A DNA stretch of 64,000 nucleotides from Zopfochytrium polystomum (GCA_025765615.1 JAIVFJ010000129.1:62001-126000); one strand, 5' to 3'; shown: positions 10,936 to 22,310, counted from the stretch's first letter. Numbers and translations: made by a program. Notes: generated by a model from the sequence alone, not told the origin.

Positions 10936-12434
10936 TTGTCGAAAGAGGACCAAGGAGGTGCGATAGGCAACGGCGTCCCAACCTTGTACGACTGGGTCAC
11001 ACGGAGCATCACCCACATCAACTTGTCCAAGCTTGAAGTCGGCTGGTCCGCGCAAGATGTTTCCGATCACGATCGGATGGTCGAGCGAGGGCTTCGGCGG
11101 ATTGCGACGTCGGAGAGCGACGTGCGCTGGATGGACGAGAACGAGGTCTGTGCTTGTTTACAAAGCGTGTGGCCTAACACCACATCAAGATATCCAACAT
11201 TGTTCGAAGCGGAGCCAACTTTATGGACGTCACGGACGAGGACTTGGACCCTGTCTCTTCAGAATATGTCCCGAAAACTTTCGGTAAGAATCCAGCACTT
11301 CTTCCCCATTCATCTTTTCCAAACCCAAGAAGAATTCCCCACAACAACTTCCTTCCAATCCATCGCCGCAGCGATCACCGCCAATATGTCCACCTCGTCC
11401 TTGGAAGCCTGGTTCTCCGCCTTCAGCACCAACTTTAAGGACCGCTCCTTCCGCTCATCGGCTGGATCGGACGCATCGGACTGGCTCTTTACCCAAGTGA
11501 TCGACGCCTCGATGAACCGCCCGTCGCGGATGAAGAATAAGACGCAGGTCGAGGTGAAATCGATCCGACGCGCATGGCCGCAGGCTTCGGTGATTGCGAG
11601 GCTCGACGGGAAAGTCGACGTCGCCGAATGGGAGCAGCCGGCCGTGGTTCTTGCAGCACACATCGATTGTAATGCTCCCCCGCACACACCCCCACCCCTT
11701 CGCTTTGTGTCACACTTGACAGCCGCCGTCTGACCTCTTTTGTTTCTATAGCGAGGGCCCTTGACGGATCATCCACCAGCGGAGACCCAGACGGAGACAC
11801 CGGCGCCGCCGTGCTCTTTGAATCCTACCATGCACTCCTGGCCTCTGGTTTCAGTCCGAAGCGCCCCATCGAGTTCCACTGGTACGACGCGCACGCGGGC
11901 GGGCTCCTCGGTTCGCAAAAAATCACCAGCGAGTACAGGCGGGCGGGCAAACCAGTCCTCGGGGTGCTCGCGGTCGACCCTCGACGCAATCTAGCGGGGC
12001 TCAGCACAAGAGATAGTCCCGACAAGGATGCACCGCTGGAGCGGTTCTTGAAGCGGGTGGTGGAAGACTATTCGAATGGTCCGTGGGTCGGTGCGGAGTG
12101 CGGGTGAGGACTGTTTTTGAAGAGGATCTTTCTTCAAGCCAAAACGGATTGCTCATTATCCATTTCCCCAAAACACAAATAAACCTTTGAAAAAAGGTTC
12201 GCGTGCTTCGACCACATCTCGTGGAGGAAAGCCGGATATGCTTCAGCGCTCCTCGCAGATTCTGCGACGTGAGTCACTTTCACGTTCGATCGCCGAGCGG
12301 TAGATCTCCTTCTCCCCTTCGCCGAATCGTACCCCCCCTGCAGGTCCGCCATGACCAAAGATAATCCATCCGTGAACATGTTGCGATTCGCAAAGCTGGT
12401 GGTTGCGTCTGCAGTCGAATTGAGCCTATTTTGA
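10936..12434 (+). pseudogene. M28-like pseudopeptidase copy 1, 5'-truncated
   Basis: First of three tandem M28-fold paralogues (Vibrio/fungal leucine-aminopeptidase type). Coding segments: 10936-11145, 11190-11283, 11330-11668, 11752-12103, 12197-12268, 12344-12434. All junctions are GT-AG and in phase, and no internal stop occurs. The first segment aligns with residues just after the membrane anchor of copies 2 and 3, but the cytoplasmic tail, the anchor and the start codon are missing; the sequence upstream is unrelated. The fold motifs AAHID, SGFSPKRPIEFHWY and CFDHISW are present. The canonical EEGG catalytic pair reads HAGG (WYDAHAGGLLGS), so the general-base and metal-ligand glutamates are lost. 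The open frame suggests recent truncation or an undetected first exon. Confidence 0.8.
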
Positions 12435-12922
12435 AAGCGCGGTTTGTGGGGGAAAAGGGTTCTTCAGAGTTGTGGGGACCATTCTTCACTGCTTCAGCAG
12501 GACGTGGCTCGTTGACGTTGCGTAATCTTCACTGTACCATCATTTCTGTTGGACAAGGAAACTAGGCAGCAAAAACAGACGGTGTTCGTCCCAAAGAACA
12601 CACGGAGGACCTTGAACCTTAACATCTTTTTGCAAGTTTTGAGACCCTGTTAGAAGCACGATCAAATGGCTATACTTGTTAACCAGAGCTTATCGTACGT
12701 TGATCATCGACAAGCCAAGAGTAACTCAACTTCAGAAGTGACCAGTTCGCGAAGAACGAATGAGACTGTAAACTTCAAACAAATCAGATGTGAAAAGGTG
12801 GAAGCCTTACCCAACCGCAAAATCCGCAGTTTCTGTCGCTGAGTCGGCGACGTCGATGCTCGGCACGCCCTCTGCACCAACAGCATCTTCTCCGACCGGA
12901 ACACAGCAAGGGCCCTGCCACC
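12435..12922. other. Spacer between M28-like copy 1 and a coding-like fragment
   Basis: No gene is supported. Only short frames occur on both strands. Confidence 0.4.
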
Positions 12923-13174
12923 GTGGCCCAGGTACGCCGATCAAGCATACACTCAACGTCACCACCAACACTGCCTGGGACGACACAAACAACGGCAAAC
13001 AACGCCAACCTCACCGCCGACAGCTTCGCCGACTGGGCCACTAACAAGGCCGAGTACCTTTGTTGCGTTACCTATGGCTTCCAGGCCTCCGGCTCGACCA
13101 ACCTCCCTGTCACCGTCCCCAAGGGCCCCGAGGTCGTCGTCGAGACCGGCCTCCCCTACCAGCCTCGTCCTTAA
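12923..13174 (+). pseudogene. Orphan coding-like fragment, unidentified
   Basis: A plus-strand frame ends with a TAA at 13172-13174. Its last 60 codons use almost only C- or G-ending codons (for example LTADSFADWATNKAEYLCC and LPVTVPKGPEVVVETG). This differs from the surrounding sequence and looks like a highly expressed gene. No start, splice structure or family could be assigned. It may be the 3' end of a duplicated and otherwise lost gene. Confidence 0.3.
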
Positions 13175-13189
13175 ATCCACCGTCATCTC

Positions 13190-13779
13190 CTTGGGCTACC
13201 CGCTGCTCAACCTCGATTGTTGGTTCATAGGGGTTAAAGGTTGTTGGGCTTTTGTGATATACTCAGCGATCTGATCGGGTTGCTCTGTGTGGTGGAGCGC
13301 TGCGCCCGCTTGCTGACATGGTTTGAGAACAATAGTGTATGTATAAATGTTACGCCTCCACTCATCAACAGCCCGATCTCGGTTTCGATGTGAATACAGC
13401 TGGAAACCCTTTGAGGGGAGGAGAAGCTTATCGACGCGGCGAAAGCCCGGTTGATCGAAAGTGCGAAGCGGAAACGCGCGGAGGCAGCGGGACACGTCCG
13501 AACGATGTTTGGAGAAATTTTCTTTTCTTGGCACTGGCTTGTTTTTTTTTTTCTTTTTTTTTTTTTTTTTCTCTCTTTCTTTCAACTAAGATTTTTGGCA
13601 AAAAACATGTTTTTCAAAAACTGTCCCTTTTTTTCTCTGTCTGGTGGCAGAGTCGCTCACACTCACGTGACGCACGCACCCGCATAAAACAGTCTCCGAC
13701 ACAAACGAAGAACGAGATACTTAGGACGCGACAACGACGCCACCGCCCACGCACGCTTGCCGCCCTGGCGCCCTTCAGC
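13190..13779. other. 5' region of M28-like copy 2 with long pyrimidine tract
   Basis: No coding sequence is supported. A T/C-rich tract (about 13541-13585) lies some 200 bases upstream of the ATG of copy 2 and probably belongs to its promoter or 5' leader. Confidence 0.4.
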
Positions 13780-15536
13780 ATGTCTGCCACACAAAAAAGC
13801 ACCACCACCACCACCACCAACACCACGACTGTAACCCCTTCGGCCCTGGAGCACCAAAAACACCTGCAGCCGGAGCTCCAGCTGCAGCTGCTGCAGCGGC
13901 TCCCTGCTGCTGCAGCCTCCTCCCACCGGCTCCGACCACAAAGCCGCCGCGTCCCACTCCCCACGACCTTTGTCGCCGTCGCGTGCGCTGCCATCACCGT
14001 CTCCGCCTTGCTCCTGCTCAACTCGGCCCCATCCCTGTTCCGCCAGGCCTCGCGCAGCATCGCCCGCTCCGGCCTGTCCAAGCTCGTCATCGGTGGAGCA
14101 GCGCCGCCGCAGAATGCGGAGGACCCCGATCGCATGATCGAGCAAGGGGCTCGGCGGATCGCGACGTCGGAAAGCGACGTACGATGGATGGACGAGATCG
14201 AGGTCTGTGCTTTGTTTTTTGTGTGGTGACCCAATCGTCTGGAATCCTGATGCCATCGCAAGGTATCCGATATTGTTAGAAACGGAGTCGGTTTTATGGA
14301 CGTCACTGACGGCGACCTGGACGCGATCACGACAGACAGAGCTTACATCCCAAAAGCTTACGGTAAGGGGCTTGTCAAAGCTGATTGCAACGTCCCCTCA
14401 AACCCACAACCCCAGAAGAGGTGCCCACCTCAACTTCCTTCCAATCCATCACCGCGGCGATCACCGCCAACATGTCCACCTCGTCCTTGCAAGCCTGGTT
14501 CACCGACTTTACCACCAACTTCAAGGACCGCTCCTTCCGCTCGTTGGCCGGATCCGACGCATCGGATTGGATCTTCAACCAGGTGATAGACGCATCGATG
14601 AGCCGTTCAGGGCGGCTGAGGAGCAAGACGCACGTCGAAGTGAAGTCGTTCCGCCACCCCTGGCAGCAGGCTTCGGTGATTGCGAGGATGGACGGGCAAG
14701 TCGGTGCCGCCGAATGGGAACAACCGGTCGTGGTTCTAGCGGCGCACATTGACTGTAAGACTGCCCCCGCAGCTTCATCTTCCACTGAAGTTCTTACCTG
14801 ACCTAACTTCTCCAGCGAGGACTGTTGCGGGGCAGCCTTCCATCGGAGATCCAGATGGTGAGGATCAAAAAATCTCCCTTCAGTTTCACCCAACATTAAC
14901 ACATACAACTCTCAAGCCGCCGGCGCCGCCGTCCTCTTCGAAGTCTACCGTGCGATCCTGGCCTCCGGTTTCAGCCCCAATCGCCCCATCGAGCTCCACT
15001 GGTACGCCGCGCACGCAGGCGGGCTCCTCGGCTCGCAAAAGGTCGCCGCCGAGTACAGGCGGGCGGGCAAACCCGTCCTCGGCGTGCTCGCCGTCGACCC
15101 GAGAGGCGGGCTGGCGGGTCACGACTCTGAGGATCGTGTCCTCGACGAGCCGCTGGAGCGATTCATTCAGCGGGTGGTGGAAGATTATGCAGATGGGTCG
15201 TGGATCGGTGCGCAGTGCGGGTAAGAATAGTTCCCCTTAAAAAAATGAAAAAAACGGGTCGCTCAGGATTCATCCCACCCCACTCCAAAGCAGCTTCGCG
15301 TGCTCCGACCAGATCTCGTGGAAAAAAGCCGGTTACGCCTCAGCGCGACTTGCAAACTCCACGACGTAAGTCTGTTTCAGTTTCACTCGTTCAAGGTTTA
15401 ATCTTCTGTTCGTCCTTTGAAATCGCCTTCTCGTGCTCGTTGCAGTTTCACCGAAAAGGACGAGAGTGCATCCGCGAACATTTTGCGTTTTGCCAAGCTC
15501 GCTGTTGCGTTCGCAGTGGAACTGAGCCTATTTTAG
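13780..15536 (+). CDS. Membrane-anchored M28-like pseudopeptidase, copy 2
   Basis: Predicted type II membrane protein of 456 aa with an M28 aminopeptidase-like ectodomain. Exons: 13780-14202, 14263-14362, 14416-14754, 14816-14857, 14917-15220, 15294-15365, 15446-15536. All are GT-AG and in frame. Residues 1-65 are Thr/Gln/Ala-rich (poly-Thr and poly-Gln-like), residues about 66-90 form a membrane segment (FVAVACAAITVSALLLLN), and the ectodomain follows. Of the M28 metal and catalytic positions, the first His is kept (AAHID) and Asp is kept in LAVDPR. The Glu-Glu pair is replaced (YAAHAGGLLGS), and the last His ligand is Gln (CSDQISW). Loss of the general base and at least two ligands argues against peptidase activity. 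Binding or regulatory use is inference. Confidence 0.85.
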
Positions 15537-15845
15537 GCGCTGTTTGGTGTTGAAACGCGCTGCAGTCTTTCGACGCCGCTATTATACGCTTGGATGGAAT
15601 GTGTACAAATAAATATTGCGAGAGCTCCAAAAAAAGACTTCAAACTTTCTTTCCCCCAAACTTCATTCCGATGGCGTTCGGATTTTCAGGCACCAAAAAA
15701 GGAAAAGAAAACGTTTGGTGGTGGTGGTGTCTTTCCCTTCAAATGCCTTACCCTGCACGCAAAGAATTTTCCTCGGGCGCCAAGCAACGCTGCACACTGA
15801 AAGAGGGCAGATTATAATATAATACATAATAAATAGTGACAACAA
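15537..15845. other. Spacer between M28-like copies 2 and 3
   Basis: About 310 bases holding the 3' end of copy 2 (AATAAA near 15607) and an AT-rich stretch (ATAATATAATACATAATAAA near 15813) immediately before the ATG of copy 3, which may act as its core promoter or leader. Confidence 0.4.
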
Positions 15846-17812
15846 ATGGAACACCCCTGTCTCCGACAAGACGAGCCGTTGGGCGACACCGCCGGCACCA
15901 CAGCCACAGCCGGCGGCGGCGGCGGCGTGCAGTCCCCCGCACGACCCCCCTCCTTTCGCGAAGCCATTGCAGTCTGCGAGCGAAGCGTCTTCGGCGCCGC
16001 AAAGACCAACATAACCACCACCGCCACTGTCACTTCCATCGCCGTGGCTACCGAGCGCTCGCCGCACAAGAAACAGCCAGAGCAGCGTCATGCGAATTTT
16101 GCAGCCCTGCGCCGAAGCCGCCGCAAGGCCCCTGCCCGCGTCCCTGCGCGCTTTGTCGCCGTCGCCTGCGCAGCAATCACCGTCTCCGCCTTCTTCCTTC
16201 TCAACTTTGCGCCTTCCTTGTACCACCGGGTCACACGTACCATCGCCCGCACCGAGCTGTCCAAGCTTGTCGTAGGCGGGTCTGTCGCGCAAGATACCTC
16301 CGATCAGAATCGGATGGTCGAGCAAGGGCTTCGGCGGGTTGCGACGTCCGAGAGTAACGTGCGCTGGATGGACGAGAACGAGGTCTGTGCTTTCCTGTAA
16401 CTCTGTGGGGACCCAATCGGTCACGCATCCTAAAAATCCTCGGAAGATATCCGATATTGTTCGAAGCCGCGCCAACTTCATGGATATCACCGACGGCGAC
16501 CTCGACAACTTGTCGACAGACAGCGCTCCAAAAACTTATGGTGAGTACTCCCCCTGCTCTCCTCTCTCCACGCGAGAAGTAGTAAAGACCTCGTTCCATC
16601 ACGTTTCTCCAAAACCTGAATTTTACCTTTTCCCCAAACCAAATCGCAAAGAAATCCCCACAGCGACTTCCTTCCATTCAATCACGGCAGCGATCACCGC
16701 CAACATGTCCACCTCGTCCTTGCAAGCTTGGTTCTCCAACTTCACCACTACCTTCAAAGACCGCTCCTACCGCTCATCGGCCGGATCCGACGCTTCAGAC
16801 TGGGTCTTCAACCAGATACTCGACGCTTCGTTGAGCCGCCCTGGGCGGCTGAGGAGCACGACCCAGGTGGAGGTGAAATCCTTCCGCCACGCATGGCCGC
16901 AAGCTTCGGTGATTGCGAGGGTGGACGGTCAAGCCGGTGCCGCCTGGGAGCGGCCAGTTGTGATTCTTGCAGCGCACATCGATTGTAGGTTCCTGCCCAT
17001 TTCCGAGGGCAACTTTCGACTAACAGCTTTTTTTTTCCTGTCAACAGCCGTAGGAGACTCTGATGGTGAGCATCCAGCGGTTGCTTTCGTGCTCGTCTCA
17101 GGCAGAACTCCGATAAACTCCCCTCCCCCCCCTCCGGCCCCTAAGCCGCCGGCGCCGCCGTCCTCTTCGAAGTCTACCGTGCGATCCTGGCCTCCGGCTT
17201 CAGCCCCAAGCGCCCCATCGAGTTCCACTGGTACGCCGGACGCGCAGGCGGGCTCCTCGGCTCGCAAAAGGTGGCTTTCGAATATAGGAGGGCAGGCAAA
17301 CCCGTGCTCGGCGTACTCGCTGTCGAGCCCAGAGCAGGTCTAGCCGAACGAAGCACGGAGGATCCCATCCTTGACACGCCCCTGGCGCGGTTCTTGGAGC
17401 GGGTGGTGGAGGACTCCGAAGGCGAGCCGTGGGTGAATGCGGAATGCGGGTAGGTTTGCCTTTGGAGAAGTTCTTGTCTTCGCTTTTCAGCTTCAAATCG
17501 GGTTGCTAATTTTTTTTTTTTTTTTTTTTTCCCTCGCTTCGCCCCGAAACACAAATCAACAATTGAAAAAAACAGCTTTGCGTGCTCTGACCACATCTCG
17601 TGGAAAAAAGCCGGTTACGATTCAGCTCGCCTTGCAAACTCTACAAGGCAAGTCTCTATCACTTTCCATTTTGGGAGGGTCTCCTTCTCGCCTTTGAAAT
17701 TCACTCGATCACACCCAGTAGGTTCACTGAGAAGGTTGAGAATCCACCCGCGAACATATTGCGATTTGCAAAGCTGGCCGTTGCGTTCGCGATCGAACTG
17801 AGCCTGTTTTGA
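15846..17812 (+). CDS. Membrane-anchored M28-like pseudopeptidase, copy 3
   Basis: Third tandem paralogue, 482 aa. Exons: 15846-16382, 16447-16540, 16652-16984, 17048-17065, 17146-17449, 17576-17647, 17722-17812. Exon 4 is only 18 nt. The intron after 17647 begins with GC (AG|GCAAGT), a GC-AG intron; all others are GT-AG. The layout is as in copy 2: a cytoplasmic N-terminus with Gly and basic patches, a membrane segment FVAVACAAITVSAFFLLN near residues 100-120, then the M28-like ectodomain. The active-site pair reads YAGRAGGLLGS instead of EEGG, and the metal-ligand Asp of the LxxD motif is Glu (LAVEPR). The first His (AHID) and last His (CSDHISW) are kept. Catalysis is unlikely; fold and topology are well supported. 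Confidence 0.85.
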
Positions 17813-18273
17813 GTGCTATTCGGCGAAAGCTTGGGACGCGTTGGTTTTGTTTATGTGCCACGACGCCTCTGTTGTCCGTAGTCCTTGATGGAATGTGCAT
17901 TAAGAGGAGAGCTCCAGAGACCAGAGACGATCTTCTGCATATTAGTGTGTTCTCCTTATCTGTCTTGTTTAAGTCTGTGTGGCGAAAAATACACACAATA
18001 GCCCCGAATATCGGCCTTTTCACGTACAACGTGATTCCCCTCCTTCTCTCCCAGTTTTTCTCTGAAATGCCCCTTTCTATTCTCCACATGCAAAAGAAAA
18101 TAAGCGAGCTGCTTCTTCGGTATTTGCTTTTAGTTCAGAGTCAGTAGTTCGACCACCCGCGTTCCTGACCCTGGGAGAACCTACACCTGGAGGAACATTT
18201 TGGTTGGTTCCGACTCCCCGTTGGGTTGGGCTAATGGAGCAGAGAGCGATGACAAAGAAAGACCGACAGACAT
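17813..18273. other. Intergenic, nothing recognised
   Basis: 3' flank of M28-like copy 3 and spacer to the F-box-like relic. No supported gene. Confidence 0.4.
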
Positions 18274-18990
18274 GCACAGCAGCTTGCCGTCTGCGACACC
18301 GACCACCCTACTGCCGACGGAAACGCTGCGCGCCGTAGCCGTGGCATGCGCGCCGTCCTGGACCATCCTCGCCCGCCTGGTGTCCACTTGTTACTCTCCG
18401 CTCCTCCGTGCTCCTGTCGTCTGGCCGATTTCCTCGTCCTCGGTGTGCTGGCTGATTCCGCAAGAGCGGATTTTGCCAATATCGCGTCGATGGCGAGGTA
18501 TTTCTGGATCCCAAGAGCAAAGGCGAATGATCTGACATTTATTCCCGGGGGTCCTCCCCCCAGATTTTACCAGGCTGGTTCGACGTGATCGCTCCTCGCG
18601 ATTTTCTCCGTTTCAAAGCACCTGAAGATGTCCTTCGAATTGCACGACGGAGTGTCCGTTTCGAAAAACCCAAGCCGCTGCTGGTCCGCCTGAGGGACTT
18701 TGTAGACGGTCCCGTGGCTGTGGGCAACATTTCGCACGATGGAGTTGACCGTGGGAGCTGGTGAAGCGAGGGGTTTACTCCTTGAGGGATGTATTTCCAC
18801 CAATCGGCACGTTTATGACTCGCAAACACGACATCGAAATGATCGTCAATCGCGCGATGTTTTTGCTCCCAGGTTTCGGGACAAGGAGCCCACTTTTGGG
18901 TATAGAATTGATGGGGACGTTAGGGCCGAGTTTGAACATTCATGATGAGGGCGGTGGCTATCGTGCGATTGCAGGTGCAATCTGAAAGCC
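18274..18990 (+). pseudogene. Relic of an F-box-like gene related to 29892-31508
   Basis: The segment LPTETLRAVAVACAPSWTILARLVSTCYSPL parallels SLPTDALRAVALACA...WTILARLASTC in the gene at 29892-31508. Later pieces (LLVRLRDFVDGPVAVGNISHDG) parallel the C-terminal part of that gene (FLVVDDAALRDGRVAVGTVAH). The frame changes at least three times and a large middle section is missing. The LP...L...WTILARL pattern is F-box-like; no other domain is recognised. It is best described as a deleted paralogue. Confidence 0.55.
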
Positions 18991-19362
18991 TGCGATTATC
19001 ACGACGGCCCCTATCTCGGGATGGCGGGTATGAAGAATAGATAAAAGAAAAGAGGAGAAGTTGCTGGTCCCTCGCCGCCCCCCCGTCCCGTGCTGCGCCT
19101 TTCCTTTCCCCTGCTCATTGTTGTTGTTGTTGTTGTTGTTGCGGTTGTCTGTCTGATCGCAGCTTGAACAGGACCGATCGTTTCAGGTTTGCTTTGCTTT
19201 GGGGGTTTTGTAGATGCGCCTCACCTTATTGCTTTTCGTTCAAACAAACAAGAACGCCACCACCACCACCACCGAAAAAAAAATGCCCAGTCAAACAAAC
19301 AGGCGGCACGCCAAAGAAGAGAAGAAGGGATTATTTACAAGATAGGCGAGATAGGAGGAGAC

Positions 19363-19402
<40 letters not shown>

Positions 19403-19556
19403 CAAGACAAAAGAGAGAGAGAGAGACCCCCCACAACCATCCAATCTCCCGTTCAGTTTCACAGGCCACACAAATACGCTCACACACTGACGCACACACA
19501 CACACTCTCTCACACTCTCACACTCTCACACTCTCACACTCTCACTGACACACAAC
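18991..19556. repeat. Microsatellite-rich leader of the Cache receptor gene
   Basis: Contains a TTG repeat (about 19116-19141), a GA-rich block (about 19364-19424) and a CA/CT block (CACACTCT units, about 19490-19548) that ends 8 bases before the ATG at 19557. No gene is seen; the repeats are probably in the promoter or 5' untranslated region. Confidence 0.6.
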
Positions 19557-21804
19557 ATGCTTCGGCTCTACACGGAGGAGCGCTGGGCATCCTTCTCCCT
19601 CCAGAAGCAGCTGCTCATCGTCTTTTCCGTCTGCGTCGCCGCCTCGCTGCTGGCCGCAGAGATCGTCGCCCTCGTCTTCCTCATCGCATTTGGCCAGAAC
19701 CTGACTGCCACCTCCTCGCGCACCCTGCGCTCGCTGCTCGCCTCCAACGTGGCCAACGGCGTCGTGACGAACGCCGCCCTGCTGCTCGAGACAAACATCA
19801 ACAGGGTCGTCTACTCCGGCCTCACCATCCTGTCCATCGCCGCCGGAGACGCTTTCAGGAGCGACTACTCGACCAGCACTGAGGCCTCGTACTTTGACTC
19901 GCCCTCGACGATCGACCAACCGACGTTCATTTCCCCGACTGCGAGGTTTGACTCACTCCCTGTCTTCCTCTCCTCTTGCGTCGTCATATCGACTTTGCAG
20001 TAACGCACGAAACCGCAAACCACACCCCCACCCCCATTGTTTCTCACAGCAAGCACCCAAACAAGTCGATCTCGCTCACCCACTCTTCATGGATGCTCCC
20101 TACCGTCCAATACGGCGATCCCACCCCAACCCTCACCAGCGGCTCCGCCGAGGCCGCCGCGCGCGACGCCACCGCCCACACCGACGCCTTCACGCGAAAC
20201 ATCTACTTTGAAAACCCCCGCCGTCCTCTCGGCCTACACCGGCCACGCCGCGACGGGCCTCTTCCGCCACTTTCCGGGCACCGGCGACATGCTCAGCCCG
20301 ACCTCGGGCACCTACGACCCTCGGCGGCGTCCGTGGTACGTCGACGCGAGCAAGTACACGGACCCAAATAGCGACTTTTTCGTCCAGCAGCTCAAGCTCG
20401 GGATTGTAGCGACGCCGTCGCTGTACATTGTGACAGATCCGTACCTCGACTTTTCGGGTCGCGGGTGGTGCATCACGGCCGCGCGGATCTTTGAGGACGC
20501 CACGCCGACTGGGCAAAAGCTCGGCGTCGCCGGGATGGACTGGATTTTGTCGGATCTGGCTGTGCCGATCAGGAAGCTGGCCGCGACGACGCCTGGGTCG
20601 TGGGTCGGCATCTTTTTGACGGACGCGAGCGGGACCGCTGTGGCGCACTCGGAATGGGATCTGTCGTCCGTGGCGGTGCAGACGCAGAAGGGATCGTTTA
20701 CGGTTTCGAACACGACGCAACCTAGGGTGACGGCGGACCTGTGGGCAAATATCAGGTCGTCCGGATTCGACATTGCTTCAGACAAGGATGCCTTTGGCTC
20801 GGCGGATTACACTGTTGAGTATCAAAGTCAATCTTGCTATATTTCCAAACGCCGTCTTGTTTTAACCCTTCAGTTCTTTCATCCCACCGAAATCAGGACC
20901 CAGACGCGCCCAACTCCAGCTACCTCATAGTTTGGAAAACAATCTCAACACTCAACGGCAAAAACGAAACAACAAACCCCGGACCGACCTGGGTCGCCGT
21001 CGGAGCCTTCCCACAATCAAACATCCAGCAACCCGTCACCGCCCTCCAAAACAACCAGCGCAGCGCGCTCGGCATCGCCGTCGGAATCTCCCTGGGCGTC
21101 TTTGCGGTCGTCACGGCGATCGTGCTGGGAATGGTAGCTTGGATTTCGGCGGCGGCCGTGAAACCGCTGAACAAGCTGAGCACGGAGACGACGACGATCG
21201 CAAACAACATTGGGACGGGCGACCTGTTTGCGGGTGTCGGACGCACGGACTCGCTGAGCAGAGAGCAGGGCGGGTGAGTGCCCTCACGGCCTGTTGCTGC
21301 ACTCGCTTATATTAATCTGCGCCTTCCCCTCACAGCCTTCGCCACCGCCTAAACCGCATCGACGAAGCCGAAGCCCTCACAACGCGCTTCTACGCCATGG
21401 TCCAAGCCATCCGCGAGGGCGCCTCCGCCTCATCGTCCTCCTCGACGTCGTCGCAGCTCAATGGCGCCGGCGGCCCTCCCCACCCGGGCGCAGCAGCGAC
21501 CCGGCCGTCGGGCAACAACGAGCAGACGGCGGACAACGTATTCTTCAATAACGCCGGAATGCCGCGGTGGAACGCGGCGGCGCAGGACCGCGGCGCGGTC
21601 GAGCTGCTACCGGACGAGCCGCCGAGCTATGCCGTGCTGTCGCGCGGCGGCGGCGCCGGCGGTGGAGCAGGAACGGGTGGTGGGACGGGTAGTGCGACTG
21701 GAGAGGAAACGCCGTCCGTTTATGGGCCGCTGCCGTCGCCGATGAGTTCGGTGGTGGTCGGGAGCGCGACAAGCCGCGACGCGTTTTTGACGAGCTCGAG
21801 CTGA
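19557..21804 (+). CDS. Two-TM dCache-domain receptor without output domain
   Basis: Predicted membrane sensor of about 665 aa. A first membrane segment (about residues 20-45, LLIVFSVCVAASLLAAEIVAL) is followed by a long extracellular dCache-like ligand-binding region with the signature YDPRRRPWYVDA. A second membrane segment follows (GISLGVFAVVTAIVLGMVAW), then a HAMP-like linker (AVKPLNKLSTETTTIANNIG). The C-terminal tail of about 180 residues is rich in Ser, Gly and Ala. No kinase, cyclase or phosphatase domain follows. Exons: 19557-19945, 20050-20813, 20897-21273, 21336-21804, with GT-AG introns. One C too many in the C5 run at 20215-20219 breaks the frame inside exon 2. Ligand and signalling partner are unknown. 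Confidence 0.8.
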
Positions 21805-22310
21805 TGCGGCGTGTTCGCTCGAGAGGCGGATTCTATTATCGACTGGCTGGGAACTTTCCATTACCATATAGCGCTGATCTTAATTCTTGGTTGTCTTTCC
21901 TTCCCCTCCACACACACGCACACATCCTCTGTTTCCAGCTCTGATATTGAACTTTCCTACGATTGGTGTTCTTTCTCTTTCGCAAACTCCTATTGCCAGT
22001 CGTGAAACGTACCTTAAATTGAGCTTTTCTACGAGTTGCCACTTCTACACATCCGACAGTCCTTTATTCTACTGATGAGGTTTTCGTTCCCTCTCCTTCG
22101 GGTGGACGACTTTTAACGCCTGTGCTCAAACCGTTTTTTTTCTTCCTTATACATCCCTTGCCACCAGTCGCCCTTCACCAAAGCCCTTCTTTGCTGAAAT
22201 CTAAGTCAAGACAATAAACATGGCTCCACGCACTGCCCCAAGAAAAATTGGTCTAACACAACCGCGAGGAACACTCACCTTCAGAATGGCATGTCCACCA
22301 GAGCAGCTGA
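21805..22310. other. Flank between Cache gene and LINE
   Basis: 3' region of the Cache gene and the left flank of the LINE insertion. After removal of the LINE and one target copy, a plus-strand frame opened near 22200 would continue across the junction into about 29850, but no protein family is recognised. Confidence 0.35.

Noticed and set aside
13541..13590. Polypyrimidine tract upstream of M28-like copy 2 as a retroelement tail.
   Set aside because: No adjacent element or target duplication; such tracts are common in promoters and leaders.
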